From NCBI GenBank assembly GCA_027627225.1, contig CM051026.1, positions 8,616,425-8,680,424 on the forward strand: a DNA stretch of 64,000 nt. Reading direction: 5' to 3'. Within the stretch, counting starts at the first letter, position 1. Every line of letters starts with the position of its first letter. A program made the translations under genes and the position numbers. The notes beneath the pieces are model-generated. The model had not been told where the DNA came from, made no database searches, and saw only the letters and a list, made by a program, of their open reading frames with translations. Source of the stretch: Congeria kusceri (Eukaryota; Mollusca; Bivalvia; Myida; Dreissenidae). Below, piece by piece: positions 1-11,259 of this stretch.

Positions 1-39
1 AAACACACATTGTCATTTGCATGTGATACAATAACAATC

Positions 40-1592
40 AATCAGGCAACGTCAACGTGTTAAACAATCAAACACCAACCAAATATCACAACCAGACGAC
101 ACAACGATGTAACACAACAAAGTGACACAATGTCGCAACACACACCAGGCGACACAACGACGTGACACAACCAGGCAACACAACGACGTGACACAACGAG
201 ACGAGTCAACGACGTGACAACCAGGCGACACAACAACATAACACAACCAGGAGACACAACAACATAACACAACAAGGCGACATAACAACGTAACACAACC
301 AGGCGACACAACAATATAACACAACATTGGACACAACAAAGTAACACAACCAGACGATACAAAAAACGTAACACAACCAGGTGATACAACAAAGTAACAC
401 AACCTTGGACACAACAACGTAACACAACCAGGCGACACAACAAAGTAACACAACCAGGCGACACAACAAAGTAACACAACCAGGCGACACGGCTATATAA
501 CACAACATTGGACACAACAAAGTAACACAACCAGGTAACACAACAAAGTAACACAACCTTGGAAACAACAATATAACACAACCTTGGAAACAACAATATA
601 ACACAAACAGGCGACAGAACAAAGTAACACAATCAGGCGACACAACAACGCAACACAACCAGGCGACACAGCAATATAACACAACCTTGGACACAACAAA
701 GTAACACAGCCATGCAACACAACAACGTAACGCAACCAGGCGATAGAACGACGTGACATAACCAGGCGACACAACAATATAACACAACCTTGGACACAAG
801 AACGTAACACAACCAGGCGACACATCAAAGTAACACAACCTTGGACACAACCAAGTAACACAACCTTGGAAACAACGATAAAACACAACCTTGGACACAA
901 CAAAGTAACACAAACAGGCGACACAACAACGCAACACAATCAGGCGACACGGCAATATAACACAACCTTGGACACAACAAAGTAACACAACCATGCAACA
1001 TAACAACGTAACACAACCTGGCGACACAACAAAGTAACACAACCAGGCGACACAACAACGTAACGCAACCAGGCGACACAACACCGTAACACAAGAAGGC
1101 GACACAACAACGTAACACAAACAGGCGATACAACAATATAACACATCCTTGGAAACAACAACGTAACACAACCAGGCGACACAACAAAGTAACACAACCA
1201 GGCGGCACAACAAAGTAACACAATCTGGCGACATAACAAAGTAACACAACCAGGCGACACAACAATCTAACACAACCTTGGACACAACAACGTAACACAA
1301 CCAAGCGAAACAACAAAGTAACACAACCAGGCGACACAACAAAGTAACACAACCAGGCGACACAACAAAGTAACACAACCAGGCGACACAACAATATAAC
1401 ACAACCTTGGACACAACAAAGTAGCACATTACAACCAGGCGACACAACAAAGTAACACAACCAGGCGACACAACGACGCAACACAACCAGGCAACACAAC
1501 GACGGAACACAACCAGGCAACACAACGACGGAACACAACCAGGCGACACAACAACGTAACACAACCAGACGACACAACAACGTAACACAACC
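40..1592. repeat. 26-bp minisatellite array 1 (about 60 units)
   Basis: Tandem array with a 26-bp period, for example CCAGGCG at 428 and again at 454. Each unit is two 13-bp halves, ACACAACCAGGCG and ACACAACAAAGTA, so the basic motif is 13 bp starting ACACAAC. The second half varies (AACGTA, AAAGTA, AATATA) and the first half alternates CCAGGCG with a shorter CCTTGG form. The first 150 bases are more degenerate and the array may continue beyond the window. One strand is A/C-rich, the other G/T-rich. The G/T strand lacks stop codons in all frames, so long open frames here (one of 462 codons) are artefacts with a 26-residue periodicity. No coding role is supported. Confidence 0.95.
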
Positions 1593-1734
1593 ACTTTTAT
1601 TATACTAGTATATTCAGAGTGCTAAATATCGGTCTGAATTGTCAACGATTTAGTTTAGTTTATCACAAACCATGGCAGCACACTCAATAATGAATTGAAA
1701 TATCAGGACATTTTATTCAAATGTCTTACAATTT

Positions 1735-2470
1735 TTGATCATTACTGTATAAAGATCTTACAGTAGGGGAATTGATTAATGATTTTATACCTAGTGATTA
1801 TTAATAAAAAAACATTAAGTGATCATATGGAATAAAGGCCGTACAAATAAAGACTGTGCTGTAAGTGATCATGGGTAAAATAGATCTTACATATTATACA
1901 CATATCAATATTTCTTCCCAGAGGGGTGGGGAGCGGCGGGCAATCCCACGGGAATTTGACTAATTGTAGTTTGGGGGATCTAATTCCCCACCCTACATCC
2001 AAGCATTTTCGTCTAAATCCCCTCAATGGGGGATGCTTAATTGGTGTATCAAATGTACCAATATTACCGGGATCTAAAATCCGAACAAAGTCTATTTCCC
2101 GGGACCCGGAATCATTCGGCGTGTCAGATTCCCGCCCGTCAGTCTAAAGTCCAGTAAATATTGATAGGTGCATTATGATCATCACGAATAAAGACCGTTA
2201 ACTAAGTGATCATCAACAAAGATCATACATTATGTGATCGTCACAAACATTGATCGTCACGACGAAATATCTTACAGTATCTATTCACCACAAATAAAGA
2301 TCGTACACTAAGTGATGATAGTGAAAAATATCGTACATTAGTGATTATCAGGAATACATATCGTTTAGCATGGGATCTTTACGAATAAAGATCGTACAGA
2401 ATGAGTATGACCCATGCGAATACAGATCTTACTTTGAGTAATCATAAAGAAAAATATCATAAATAAAGCA
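1735..2470. repeat. Diverged tandem repeat, about 30-bp unit
   Basis: A loose tandem repeat whose unit reads roughly AAGTGATCATCACGAAT followed by AAAGATCGTACAT. Good units are visible at 2310-2345, 2345-2375 and 2375-2410. It is interrupted by a GC-rich block at about 1902-2169. The same unit recurs as short traces at 8805-8850, 10255-10370, 18722-18755 and 20160-20185, so it belongs to a dispersed module and not only to this locus. No open frame of interest. Confidence 0.7.
1902..2169. mobile_element. Candidate MITE inserted in the 30-bp repeat
   Basis: A GC-richer block interrupts the 30-bp tandem repeat. Its ends are inverted: TATCAATATTT at the left and its complement AAATATTGATA at the right, with a second subterminal match (GGCGGGCAATC against GGCGGGAATC on the other strand). 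No transposase is encoded; the 73-codon frame inside has no recognisable domain. The superfamily cannot be told, and target duplications are not clear. An alternative is a chance patch of unrelated DNA. Confidence 0.4.
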
Positions 2471-3230
2471 ATTCAAATGAAAAACAAAGTGTACGAATAA
2501 TAAGCAACATCTGAGTGAAATGCAGATGCATAACATTATAATATTGTTGAAAACCTAGTTGCCCTCCAAGTTATGAGTTGCACTCTGGTATTTATAAATG
2601 TTCGAAATTAAGAAACACTCAGAGTTTAGTCTGACAAAGAAATGCATAGTTTGAAGATTTTGACAAAATAATTGCAATTAAATTCCACTATTATTTAGTA
2701 TTTGTTATGCACTTGTTCGTAAGCACTGTGATATTTATTACTTTGGTAGGGATACTATATTGTTTGTTAACTTCTAACCCTAGGGATTCTATATTGTTTG
2801 TTAACTTCTATCATTACCTAATTTCATATTTTTCTCATCCATGTATAGCACTTGTGTTTTTGCATATGGCTAACAACGAACTGCACGCTTAAGAGCTAAT
2901 AAATGATTGTTGTTGTTGTTGTTGTTGTTGTTGAAGGTGGTGGTGGTGTTACCTTATTTCAAACTCAGTAATGGACAACTTAACACGTTTTCTACATATG
3001 GGCCCAGTTCGCGCCTTTGAAGATTGTTACGGTGTGATAAACATGTTCATGAGTTTGTGCGGGGGCGGGAATGAAATACAATACTCTGTTCGTAATGTGC
3101 GTAAATCAACAACACAATTAGTAGCGAGTCGTATTTTTCTCCTTCGTCAAAAAACTTGGTGCACGTGTACCAGTCAATATGGAGGAAGACGGAGTTGCAA
3201 CTAGGTCAGGACGGTCCGTAGGTGTCACTT
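2165..3230. repeat. Duplicated module A, copy 1
   Basis: This block is paralogous to 10237-11190 in the same orientation. Shared landmarks, in order, are the 30-bp repeat traces, a run reading TCATCCATGTATAGC, the pair AAGAGCTAATAAATG plus a TTG-rich tract (2908-2933), TATGGGCCCA, GCGCCTTTGAAGATTG and a GTGTACCAGTCAATATG segment. Short open frames inside (2707-2892, 2971-3204, 3179-3373) are not conserved between copies, so I do not call genes. Part of the 3' end (3110-3420) also resembles 21535-21720. Confidence 0.7.
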
Positions 3231-3774
3231 GCTTTCGGTCTGTAAACTTCAGGTTTACGCGTAAGCTCGATCTGACCCTCACGAAACGTGCTATATATCT
3301 TAGACCTTCGGAAAATATTGTTCTAGATTTTCAACCATTTATATATATTCAAAAACACGCAATCGTCGGGTGAAGCTACGATATTTATTATCAAAACTGA
3401 CGCGGACTGGATCTATATAACTTGCATCATTCTAAATAGTCAATGTATTTAAACAGCTGAAAAGAAATGGCTTCAACTGTAGTCGTTTCGTCTTTTAAGA
3501 AAACATATACGTAACTTGACGGTACTCGGAGAGCGAAGATCTCCGCCATGGCAGCTCAATCACAATCGTGCTATGTTACTCCAGTATACACAATCATGTA
3601 AAAATCTATCAATAATAAAGAATATTTCCAAAAAAAATCCTGGATCCAGTCGGTGATCCGGATCACAAACAAATCTAATCATTTGTTGACATGCAAATTA
3701 TCAACTTTTTCTGACATTTTTCTGCAAATTCATTCATAACGTTTTGCTCAAAGTTCCTTACAAACAAACAATTC

Positions 3775-4000
3775 TAACATGATACTCGCTGATTGTTCTA
3801 TAGACAAAAGAACGAAATTATCGTTGTTAAAATACAACGCAGAAAGTAGTCCCGGGCGCAGCATAGCAAAAAATATAGTTCTCATTAAAATTCCAAAAAT
3901 ACGTGTCAGATCATGTTAGATTCAAAAAACAATTCCAATAAACAACTAAGTGTATTTGTCGTTCTGATGCGTGGCTATTAATCCACGAGGGCTTACGCCC
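3775..4000 (-). mobile_element. Palindromic three-hairpin element, truncated copy 1
   Basis: Half of the dispersed palindromic element described at 14840-15180, here in reverse orientation. It carries the subterminal CATGATACTCGCT and TCTATAGACAAA segment, a TAATAAACAAC-type arm and the GATGCGTGGCTATTAA segment. It stops inside the central loop (CCACGAGGG) exactly where satellite array 2 begins, so the array interrupts or replaced the second arm. No coding capacity. Confidence 0.7.
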
Positions 4001-4002
4001 TC

Positions 4003-4492
4003 AACGACGATGACAGTCACGGTATTTAACGACGTGACAACCACGTGATGCAACGACGTGACACAACCAAACGATGTAACGACATGACATAAGAAAGTGA
4101 TTCGACGACATGACACAACCTAGCGAATCAATGACTTGAAACAACCAAACGATGCAACGACGTGACACAATCACACGAATAAACGACGTGACACAAAAAA
4201 AACGATGCAAAGGTGTGACACAATCAATCAAATCGACGACGTCACACAACAAAACGATGCAACAATGTGACACAACCAAACGAATCAATGACGTGACACA
4301 ACAAAACGATGCAACGAGGTGACACAACCAAACAATTCAACGACATGACGTAACAAAGCGATGCAACGACGTGACACAACTAAACGGTGCAACGACGTGA
4401 CACAAGCAAGGGAGGCAACGAAGTGACTCAACCAAACGACGCAATGACGTGACACAACCAAACGACGCTACGACGCAACGATATGAGACAAT
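4003..4492. repeat. 26-bp minisatellite array 2 (about 19 units)
   Basis: The same 13+13 bp architecture as array 1 and in the same orientation, but a different subfamily: halves read about ACACAACCAAACG and ATGCAACGACGTG. Units are more diverged than in array 1. The array is followed by unique-looking DNA that is repeated after array 3, so the two arrays are part of one duplicated module. Minus-strand open frames here (4001-4327, 4337-4564) are satellite translations. Confidence 0.9.
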
Positions 4493-5590
4493 GATTATAA
4501 GTGACCACACTAGCTCACCCTTTGCCACTTCGTGTACAGAAACGATCGCCGTATGAACAAACACCTTTTCAATCAGCCTTCCATATCGGAAACTTTTCCA
4601 GGTTAATTTTCAGGTAGACTTCCGGTTTACAAATAAGATCGATTTAACCCGTATTTTATCTACGACACAGATGTTCCGTTCTATAAAATGGGACGCGTGA
4701 CATTGTGCAGACGACACGTATGCAGCTGTTAAATTATGCAGACGACAATTATTATGCAACTATTAAATTATGCAGACACAAGTTGCACGTGTCCAGCACG
4801 AGGCGGGAAGGATGGACTGGACTACATGCACCGCCGAACACACGGACAGGAAGCGCTATAAGATCTCCAACTTGCAGCACTACTGGAGCAATGGTTGTTC
4901 TTTTACATCAATAAAAAAATGATTGTAAATCTATGAAACGTTTTCTATGATTTCAGGCGACATTATTTTAGAAATAATTTTCGATTTATCGTTGTTTATC
5001 GGCCAATAAACAACGATTTGGAGTCTTGATGCGTAGGAATTAAACCACGCATCCGAACGAAAAAGTGTTGTTTATTGGCCGATAAACAAGGATAATGCGA
5101 AAATTATTTCGATTCTAACACGATTTTACATATATTTTTTTGCAATTGCAATTGGACCTAAGTTTACTATGCTCCGCTTAGAATCGGGACTCCTTTTTTC
5201 GTTGTTTATTGGGTAGTTTAACAGCGATAATTTTGTTATTTGTCTGAAGACAAATGAGAGAGTATCATATATTAATTAAATGATGTTTACATTGGACAAA
5301 GGGACGAAAAGTATAGTTTTTATTCAAACACACGAACAATAATTTGATGAACATTTTTTTATAATAAAGTAATCGAAAGAAAGCAGATTGCCTTGCATAT
5401 TAGCACATCGTGTTTACTCAACCAAAAAAGAAACCTGACTATTCATAATTTGATACAAGAATTAGAAAGCGACAAACTTCTTTGGCTGAGTATATCATAC
5501 CAAATACAACATATTTTGAGACTGTTTTTTTTTTGCTTCTTTAATTAACCCAATTTTGACACAAGTAAATTAATCTTATAGCCCGGAAGT
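4493..5590. repeat. Duplicated module B, copy 1
   Basis: Paralogous to 14322-15485, same orientation, about 9.9 kb apart. Shared landmarks: TTTAACCCGTATTT, the GACAC(A/G)GATGTTCCG segment, GACAGG(A/G)(A/G)GCGCTATAAGA, a palindromic element, then a shared 300-bp tail with TTGCCTTGCATATTAG and CTTTGGCTGAGTATATC. The copy here lacks the 283-bp insertion seen at 14454-14736. No gene is supported in it; the 69-codon frame at 4705-4914 is not preserved in the other copy. Confidence 0.75.
4968..5280 (+). mobile_element. Palindromic three-hairpin element, copy 2
   Basis: Complete copy in the orientation taken as forward. Hairpin 1 (CGTTGTTTAT, loop CGGCCA, ATAAACAACG) is at about 4991-5016. It is followed by GATGCGTAGGAATTAAACC, a shortened central loop, hairpin 2 at about 5069-5093 and hairpin 3 near 5199-5226. 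It ends at TATTTGTCTGAAGACAAAT and GAGAGTATCAT. It forms part of duplicated module B. Confidence 0.75.
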
Positions 5591-5612
5591 GGGATTTTGA
5601 CAAAGCGTTATT

Positions 5613-6492
5613 TAAACAAGAGCACCGCCTACGGGTGCTGGACGCTTGACTTTCTCATATTTGATAGTAATATAGACTTATGTGTATAATAAGTTTATCA
5701 CTGTCATAGAGTTCTTTTGAATTTCAAGTCAAAACCTCCTATAGATATTGAGAAATTTGACCTAAAGCAAACAATTTTAAGTTGAAAAAAGGGCAATAAC
5801 TCCACCCAAATCCTTGATATAGTTACCTCATCTTGTCTACAAAATGGGTTCATAACTGTGACATTGTGTTTCAAGTCAAAACCACTTACAGATATTGTGA
5901 AATTTGACCTAAAGCGAAATTTCTAAGTTGAAAAAGGGCAATAACTCAAGCAAAATCCTTGATGGAGTTACCACCTCTTGTATACAGAATAAGTTCATCA
6001 CTTGATCAACTACTTTGAGTTCAAGTCACTACTTCATATAGGTATTGAGAAATTTGACCTAAAAGGAAAATTGTAAGTTATAATAAGGGTAATAAGATCA
6101 TCAAAACCCTTTAAAGAGTTACCTCCTCTTGTCTGCAGAATGGTTTCAGCTCCATAAACAAGTACCCTGAGTTTTAATTTAATGTCTCGATAGTTATTGT
6201 GAAATTTTATATTTACCACATTTTTGTCAAAATACGTCCAAACGAGGAAAGGTAACTCTGGAAATACAAACAGGGTTACCTACCTTGTCGTAATGGAGAA
6301 CCCTTTTGATACTGAACAAGTATTGAAAATTTCAAATGGATACCTTTGATAGTTTTTGCGAAATGGACTCTGCCAAGAAACTTAACCTTAAAACTTAGCC
6401 AAAAAACTAAACTAACGCAGACGCTGACGCAGAAGCAGGCGAAGGGCAACGACAATTACTCGACTTTTTTTTCTTCGAAAAGTCGAGCTAAA
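5613..6492. mobile_element. Tandem-core (HINE/pearl-like) element with about four core units
   Basis: The element opens with AAACAAGAGCACCGCCTACG and closes with TTCGAAAAGTCGAGCTAAAA. Its core is about four diverged units of about 130 bp, each with AGGGCAATAACTC, GAGTTACC(T/A)CCTCTTG and AGATATTG(T/A)GAAATTTGACC. Before the 3' end is GACGCTGACGCAGAAG. The same terminal words recur on other elements of this window (48480-49640, 62562-63278). This layout matches the non-autonomous Helitron-like/pearl elements known from bivalves; that identification is from memory. Confidence 0.65.
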
Positions 6493-6899
6493 AATCTATA
6501 TTTAAAAAAATGATTATTATTGAAATGCACATTTTAGTATTAAATAGCTTCTGCAGACCGACCTATGGTTCCATTGTAAATAAATAAGATAAAATTTTAC
6601 TGGACCTTGAGTATGTTCCCAAAGGACTGTTTCTATCAACCACCCAAGCAGAAATTTGGTCATTCGCTCAGTAAATTCGAACACATCCGGACACATCAAC
6701 AGGAACCAAAACCACAGCTGTGTTTAAATTAAACAGGACTGAAAGTCGCAGTCACCAAACCAAGCGGTGAAGGATACGATAGACAGTGATGGCGATTTAT
6801 GTTTGATTAAAAGTCATGAAAAATATGATCTCATTATTCTCATATCGCAATTTCATTCTTCACATTTTCTGTTTACACTATTTTTCACATTTACGTGAT
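6493..6899. other. No recognisable gene; fold-back fragment at the 3' end
   Basis: No supported gene. The last part (about 6820-6895) carries CATGAAAAATATGATCTCAT and related words that also occur at 7735-7870 and 14460-14735, so it is probably a fragment of the palindromic element inserted at 14454-14736. Confidence 0.5.
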
Positions 6900-7190
6900 T
6901 TACGGTACGCTACAATATGCATGGTATGGTACGAGACGGTTAAGTATGGTACGGCTTGGTATGGTATGGCATGGTATAGTGTGGCATGGCATGGCATGTA
7001 CGGTATGGTTTGTAATGCTATGGTATGGAAATATACGGTACGGTACAGTACGGTACCATGCGGTACGGTACGGTACGATACTTTACGGTTTGGTACGGTA
7101 CGGCTAGGTACAGTACGATACGGTAAGGAACGATATGGTACCGTACGATACGATACGGGAGGTACGGTACGCTACGCTACTGTACTGTCC
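6900..7190. repeat. Pentanucleotide microsatellite (TACGG/TATGG)n
   Basis: A degenerate pentamer tract. The left half is mainly GGTAT and GGCAT; from about 7035 the units are mainly GGTAC, that is ACGGT with a CpG. Two open frames run through it (6816-7382 and 6895-7107), but their repeated Tyr-Gly-Thr-Val type composition is that of the microsatellite and no coding function is supported. Confidence 0.9.
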
Positions 7191-7534
7191 AAACGTACTA
7201 ACATGTGCGGAGGTTCTAATAAGATCATTATATTACCGTCCGTGTATACGAATATTCTAGTTCGGGCGGACATATGCATGGTTATTTTGGGTTTAATGAT
7301 CCAAAATAGGACGTGTCTTTGTACGTACGTTCAGATGCGTGCATTGGTTAATATCCCAATAAAAAGGTGTACGTTCGTATGAAAGTACGCGAGTACATAA
7401 ACATGTACATATATATGTACATATACATGTCTGTCTCCTAATTAGACCGTACAAACGTATTGACAAACGATTAAGCGCATGCACACACAAGTAGCTCCTC
7501 AATAGGGCTTAGTTTCTCATAGTGATGACAATAC

Positions 7535-7680
7535 TGATGATGACGTTAAGTATAATGATAATACTGGTGATGCATAAAATAATTATGATGACGATGATGA
7601 CAATGATGATGATGACGATGGTGACGATGATGGTGATGATGATGATGATGATGATGATGATAACGATGATGATTACTGTA
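7535..7680. repeat. (GAT/GAC)n trinucleotide microsatellite
   Basis: Imperfect GATGAT and GATGAC tract, purest at 7620-7665. It is not translated in any plausible gene. Confidence 0.9.
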
Positions 7681-7734
7681 TAATTATGCTCCGAATAATG
7701 ATTTAATCGCTTGTCGCGTTACAATTTCACCTTA

Positions 7735-7870
7735 AATTATGTGAAAAATTTGATCCGTACGCATACCCCCTTTTTGGCCAATCATATTCTTCACACTTAT
7801 TTCATGTGACAAATGAGATCCTATTCTTCACAGGCGTGTGAAAAATATGATTTGTGAAAAATATGATTCT
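7735..7870. repeat. Fragment of the palindromic GTGAAAAATATGAT element
   Basis: Repeated TGTGAAAAATATGAT words, GCATACCCCCTTTTTGGCC and GACAAATGAGATCCTATTCT match the right half of the insertion at 14454-14736. It looks like a truncated second copy. Confidence 0.55.
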
Positions 7871-8850
7871 ACATAGCATACGAGTAATAAAGCACGTGCG
7901 TGTGACTTGGGTACAAACTAATATTATCTGTAATTTATAAAACCCGGCCTCTCACGCTTCAAATAAAATGAACAATATTATTTATGCTTTCTATTTGTTC
8001 CAATGTCTGCAACACTGCACTTGAATGCATTACAAAAATAATAGTAAAATCGCACGAAACCCGCGTTTACTGATTCCAACGTTGAGTTTACAATTGCCCG
8101 TTCTCTTCCGAAATCGAGCCAATTTTGTTTCTGTGTTTCGGGCATCCCGACTCTACCTAGCAAATAACCCCTGACCCTAAAATTATAGCGACGATTGTTT
8201 TTTTTTCGTGAAATCTGTATTCGTCAGATATTAGATAATTTTAATGTTTTTTTTTTACCGGAATGTGTCTTTAAAAAAGTTAATAAAAACCTCAATACCG
8301 ACCCTACCTAACATTTTTGAAACCGTTGCCCGGAACACACAATTAATTTTTTTAGCCTCACCATAAAATTATATTTTCGACATTCATGCTAATAACAGAT
8401 TGGTGACTATATATATATATTTACATAGCACTATTTTCATAATGGATATACGTTCAAAAGTGCTCTACACTATATATACAATCAATGTATATTCTACAAA
8501 AATAAGTGCCATTATAAAACATAACTATGGGCCCTGAACAATATTTTAAAGAACACATGTTGACAAAAGCTCCCACGGCGACTGTTCTTGTTATAACAGT
8601 AACATGTTCACCAAAAACCAATGGCATCAGATTATTTACATTAGTATGTTTATAGCTTTTGTTTGTCACCGGTTACAAAAACAATACTGATCACTTCAAT
8701 AAAAAGAGAAATAAATGTTTAAATTATTAAATTACATGCATACGTGATCGTATTTTTTAAATACGGAAAAAGATTTGCCACAAATACCAAGGATATTGGG
8801 AGATTTTGTAATCATGATCGCGCTTAAAGATCGTAATCTAAGTAATATTG
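7871..8850. other. No supported feature
   Basis: AT-rich DNA with a short TA run at 8410-8420. Small open frames (7978-8163 and 8454-8669, both minus) show no domain, no splice context and ordinary background composition. I see no gene here. Confidence 0.5.
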
Positions 8851-9185
8851 ATACTCGCTAATGTTTCTATGGACAAAGAACAAAATTATCGTTAATAAAC
8901 TACCCAATAAACAAAGCAAAAAGAAGTTCCGATTCTGAGCGGAGCATAGTAAAAATATGTTTCAATTACAATTGCAAAAATATAGGTCAACTCATCTTAA
9001 AAGCGAAATAATGTTCGCATAATTAGTGTTTATCGAGCACTAAACAACTCTTTGTCGTTCTGATGCGTGGCTATTAAACAACTCGTGCTAACCCCTTCTT
9101 GGTTTAATTCCTAAGCATCAGAACTCCAAATCGTTGTTTATTGGCCGATAAACAACGATTAAAAAACATAAATTATTTCTAAATT
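8850..9185 (-). mobile_element. Palindromic three-hairpin element, copy 3
   Basis: Reverse-orientation copy. It runs from TACTCGCTAATGTTTCTAT through hairpin 3, CCGATTCTGAGCGGAGCATA, the GATGCGTGGCTATTAAACAA segment, and hairpin 1 (CGTTGTTTATTGGCCGATAA) to AAATTATTTCT. No coding capacity. Confidence 0.75.
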
Positions 9186-9439
9186 AATTAACATAAATGC
9201 GTCTTTGACTGCAAGTTGTTGTTTGATTTATGATCCTTTATATTCGTTCATTTGTGCATCATATTTTACACCACTTTCACAATTTGCAAAACAAACAGCA
9301 CTCACGATCTCTCGATCCATTTCACTACTCCATCTTTATTTTTATACGAAACTATCCACTGAATACAACATTCCATGTCCGTTTGGAACCGATATTTGCT
9401 TACATTATAAAAGAAATGATGTTCGATCTAAAGTTGTGT

Positions 9440-9895
9440 TATCGGCTAAAAAACCGCATCAGAACGACAAATCGGTGTTTATTAAACAATAAACGATAAT
9501 GCGAACATTATTTCGATTCTAACATGACCTGACAACATTTTCTGCAATTACAGTGCGAAGTATATAGTTTCTGAACTATTTTTCGGGTTGTTTATTAGAA
9601 GTTTAACAACGATGAATTTTGTTCTTTGTGTATAGAAAACATCCTCGTGGTTTAATTCCTACGCATCAGAACTCCAAATCGTTGTTTATTGGCCGATAAA
9701 CAACGATAAATCAAAAATTATTTCTTAATTCTAACAAGACACGCGCAGAGTGATTCTGATTTGACATATTTTTGCAATTGTAATTAGAACTACTTTTCAC
9801 TATGCTCCGCTCAGAATCGGGACTTCTTTTGCGTCGTTTATTGGGTAGTTTTGTTCTTTGTCTACAGATAAAAATAGCGAGTATCATGTCAGAAT
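9440..9895 (+). mobile_element. Palindromic three-hairpin elements, composite copy 4
   Basis: Two partial copies are joined. The first (9440-9640) has hairpin 2 and hairpin 3 in forward orientation. A reverse arm with CCTCGTGGTTTAATTCC follows at about 9650-9720. The last part (9720-9895) is the tail with TATGCTCCGCTCAGAATCGG and GCGAGTATCATGT. The frames at 9205-9499 overlap its left side and are not called as genes. Confidence 0.65.
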
Positions 9896-10004
9896 GTGCG
9901 TTTTATATCAGTCATACAAAAGCAAAACATATATAATGATGCGTAAAATGTCACAGTTCATTGGATAGCGGAAACACCTAAAATACCAATTTTAGATAAT
10001 TCAT

Positions 10005-10245
10005 TACCTTAACTCCACAATTCTTGGTGCGAGTTGGCTGATAATCGAAATATTATGCCAACAAAGATTTTCATGAAGTTGTAAAAAGATCAGATGAAAA
10101 CATTTGGACTTAGAGATTGTATATAATTCATGGGCCATAACTCCACAATTCCTGGGACGATTTGGTTGATTATTGAACTTGGCCGTGATATTGTGCCAAC
10201 AAACATTTTCAGGATGTGTTCTGAAGATCGGATAAAAACGGACAG
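10005..10245. repeat. Two-copy tandem core remnant, 128-bp spacing
   Basis: TAACTCCACAATTC begins at 10010 and again at 10138. Both units share GATT(A/T)GGTTGAT-like, ATTATGCCAACAAA-like and ATTTTCA words. This is a tandem-core element remnant. A 74-codon open frame (10130-10354) is just this repeat read through. Confidence 0.6.
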
Positions 10246-11190
10246 TACATTACGTGAGCATCGGGAATACTTATCGTTTCACATGAGATCACCACGGATA
10301 AAGATCGTACATAGTCATTGTGACCCGCACTACCAAAGATCTAACATTAAGTAATTATCTAGAAAAATATCATATATAAAGCAATTATTATAAAAATTAT
10401 CAACATTTTATTAGAAATTACAAGCAAAAACTGAACAAAGGGACGCATACCATTAAAACATTGTGTGCAGCCTAGTTGTGAGGTTACACACCCACGATTC
10501 GGAGCCTCGCGTTTCAGTTTCAGAATGGTCCCTTCACATGAAAGAAGTCAACAATATTTTAAGTCGTGGCCATTTCTTTTCAATCGGAAGAGGTAGTGAA
10601 AACGAGCCATTAAGATATTTGCTCTCCAAGTTAACAGCTACATGCTGGTATTTATTAATGTTCGAAAATTAAGAAATTCTTTAATAGGAGTTTAGTTTGA
10701 CAAAGAAATCGATAGTTTCAAGATTTTGATAAAAATATTCGCAATTAAATTCCATTAATAGTATTTATCGAGCACATGTTCCAAAGGACTTTGACATTTA
10801 TTACTTTGTTAGAGATATATTATATTTTTTGTAACTTCTTTTATTACCTAATTACATATTTTGCTCATCCATGTATAGCTCTTGTGTTTTGCATATGGCC
10901 AGAAAGCAACTGTATGCTTAAGAGCTAATAAATGGTTGTTGGTGTTGTTGATGGTGGTGGTGTTTTAACATATTTTCAACTCTTTCTAAATATGGGCCCA
11001 TGTCGCGCCTTTGAAGATTGTTTAGCTATTATGAGTTTGTGCGGGGACGGAAATGAGAAACACTACTCAGAAGCGTAAATCAGCCACACAAGTAGCGAAT
11101 CGTATTCTCCTCCTTCGTCGAAAAACATGTTGCACGTGTACCAGTCAATATGCAACATGACGGAGTTGCACCTAGGTCAGGATTATTGTT
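10237..11190. repeat. Duplicated module A, copy 2
   Basis: Same order of landmarks as 2165-3230: 30-bp repeat traces (10255-10370), TGCTCATCCATGTATAGC, AAGAGCTAATAAATGG, a TTG/GGTGGT tract, ATGGGCCCATGTCGCGCC and GTGTACCAGTCAATATG. Copies differ by many substitutions and small indels, so the duplication is old. The open frame at 10463-10672 is not shared and is not called. Confidence 0.7.
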
Positions 11191-11259
11191 TTTCGGAATA
11201 GAGGGTGAATATTTTCATCAAAACAAATTTCATTCATTCGCTATAGAACATGTAAATAT

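Noticed and set aside
206..1594. 462-codon minus-strand open frame
   Set aside because: It is a translation of the 26-bp satellite with a 26-residue period. The other frames of the same strand are equally open, and there is no start, splice or domain signal.
6816..7382. 188-codon plus-strand frame
   Set aside because: Its core is the TACGG/TATGG pentamer microsatellite, and no domain is present outside it.
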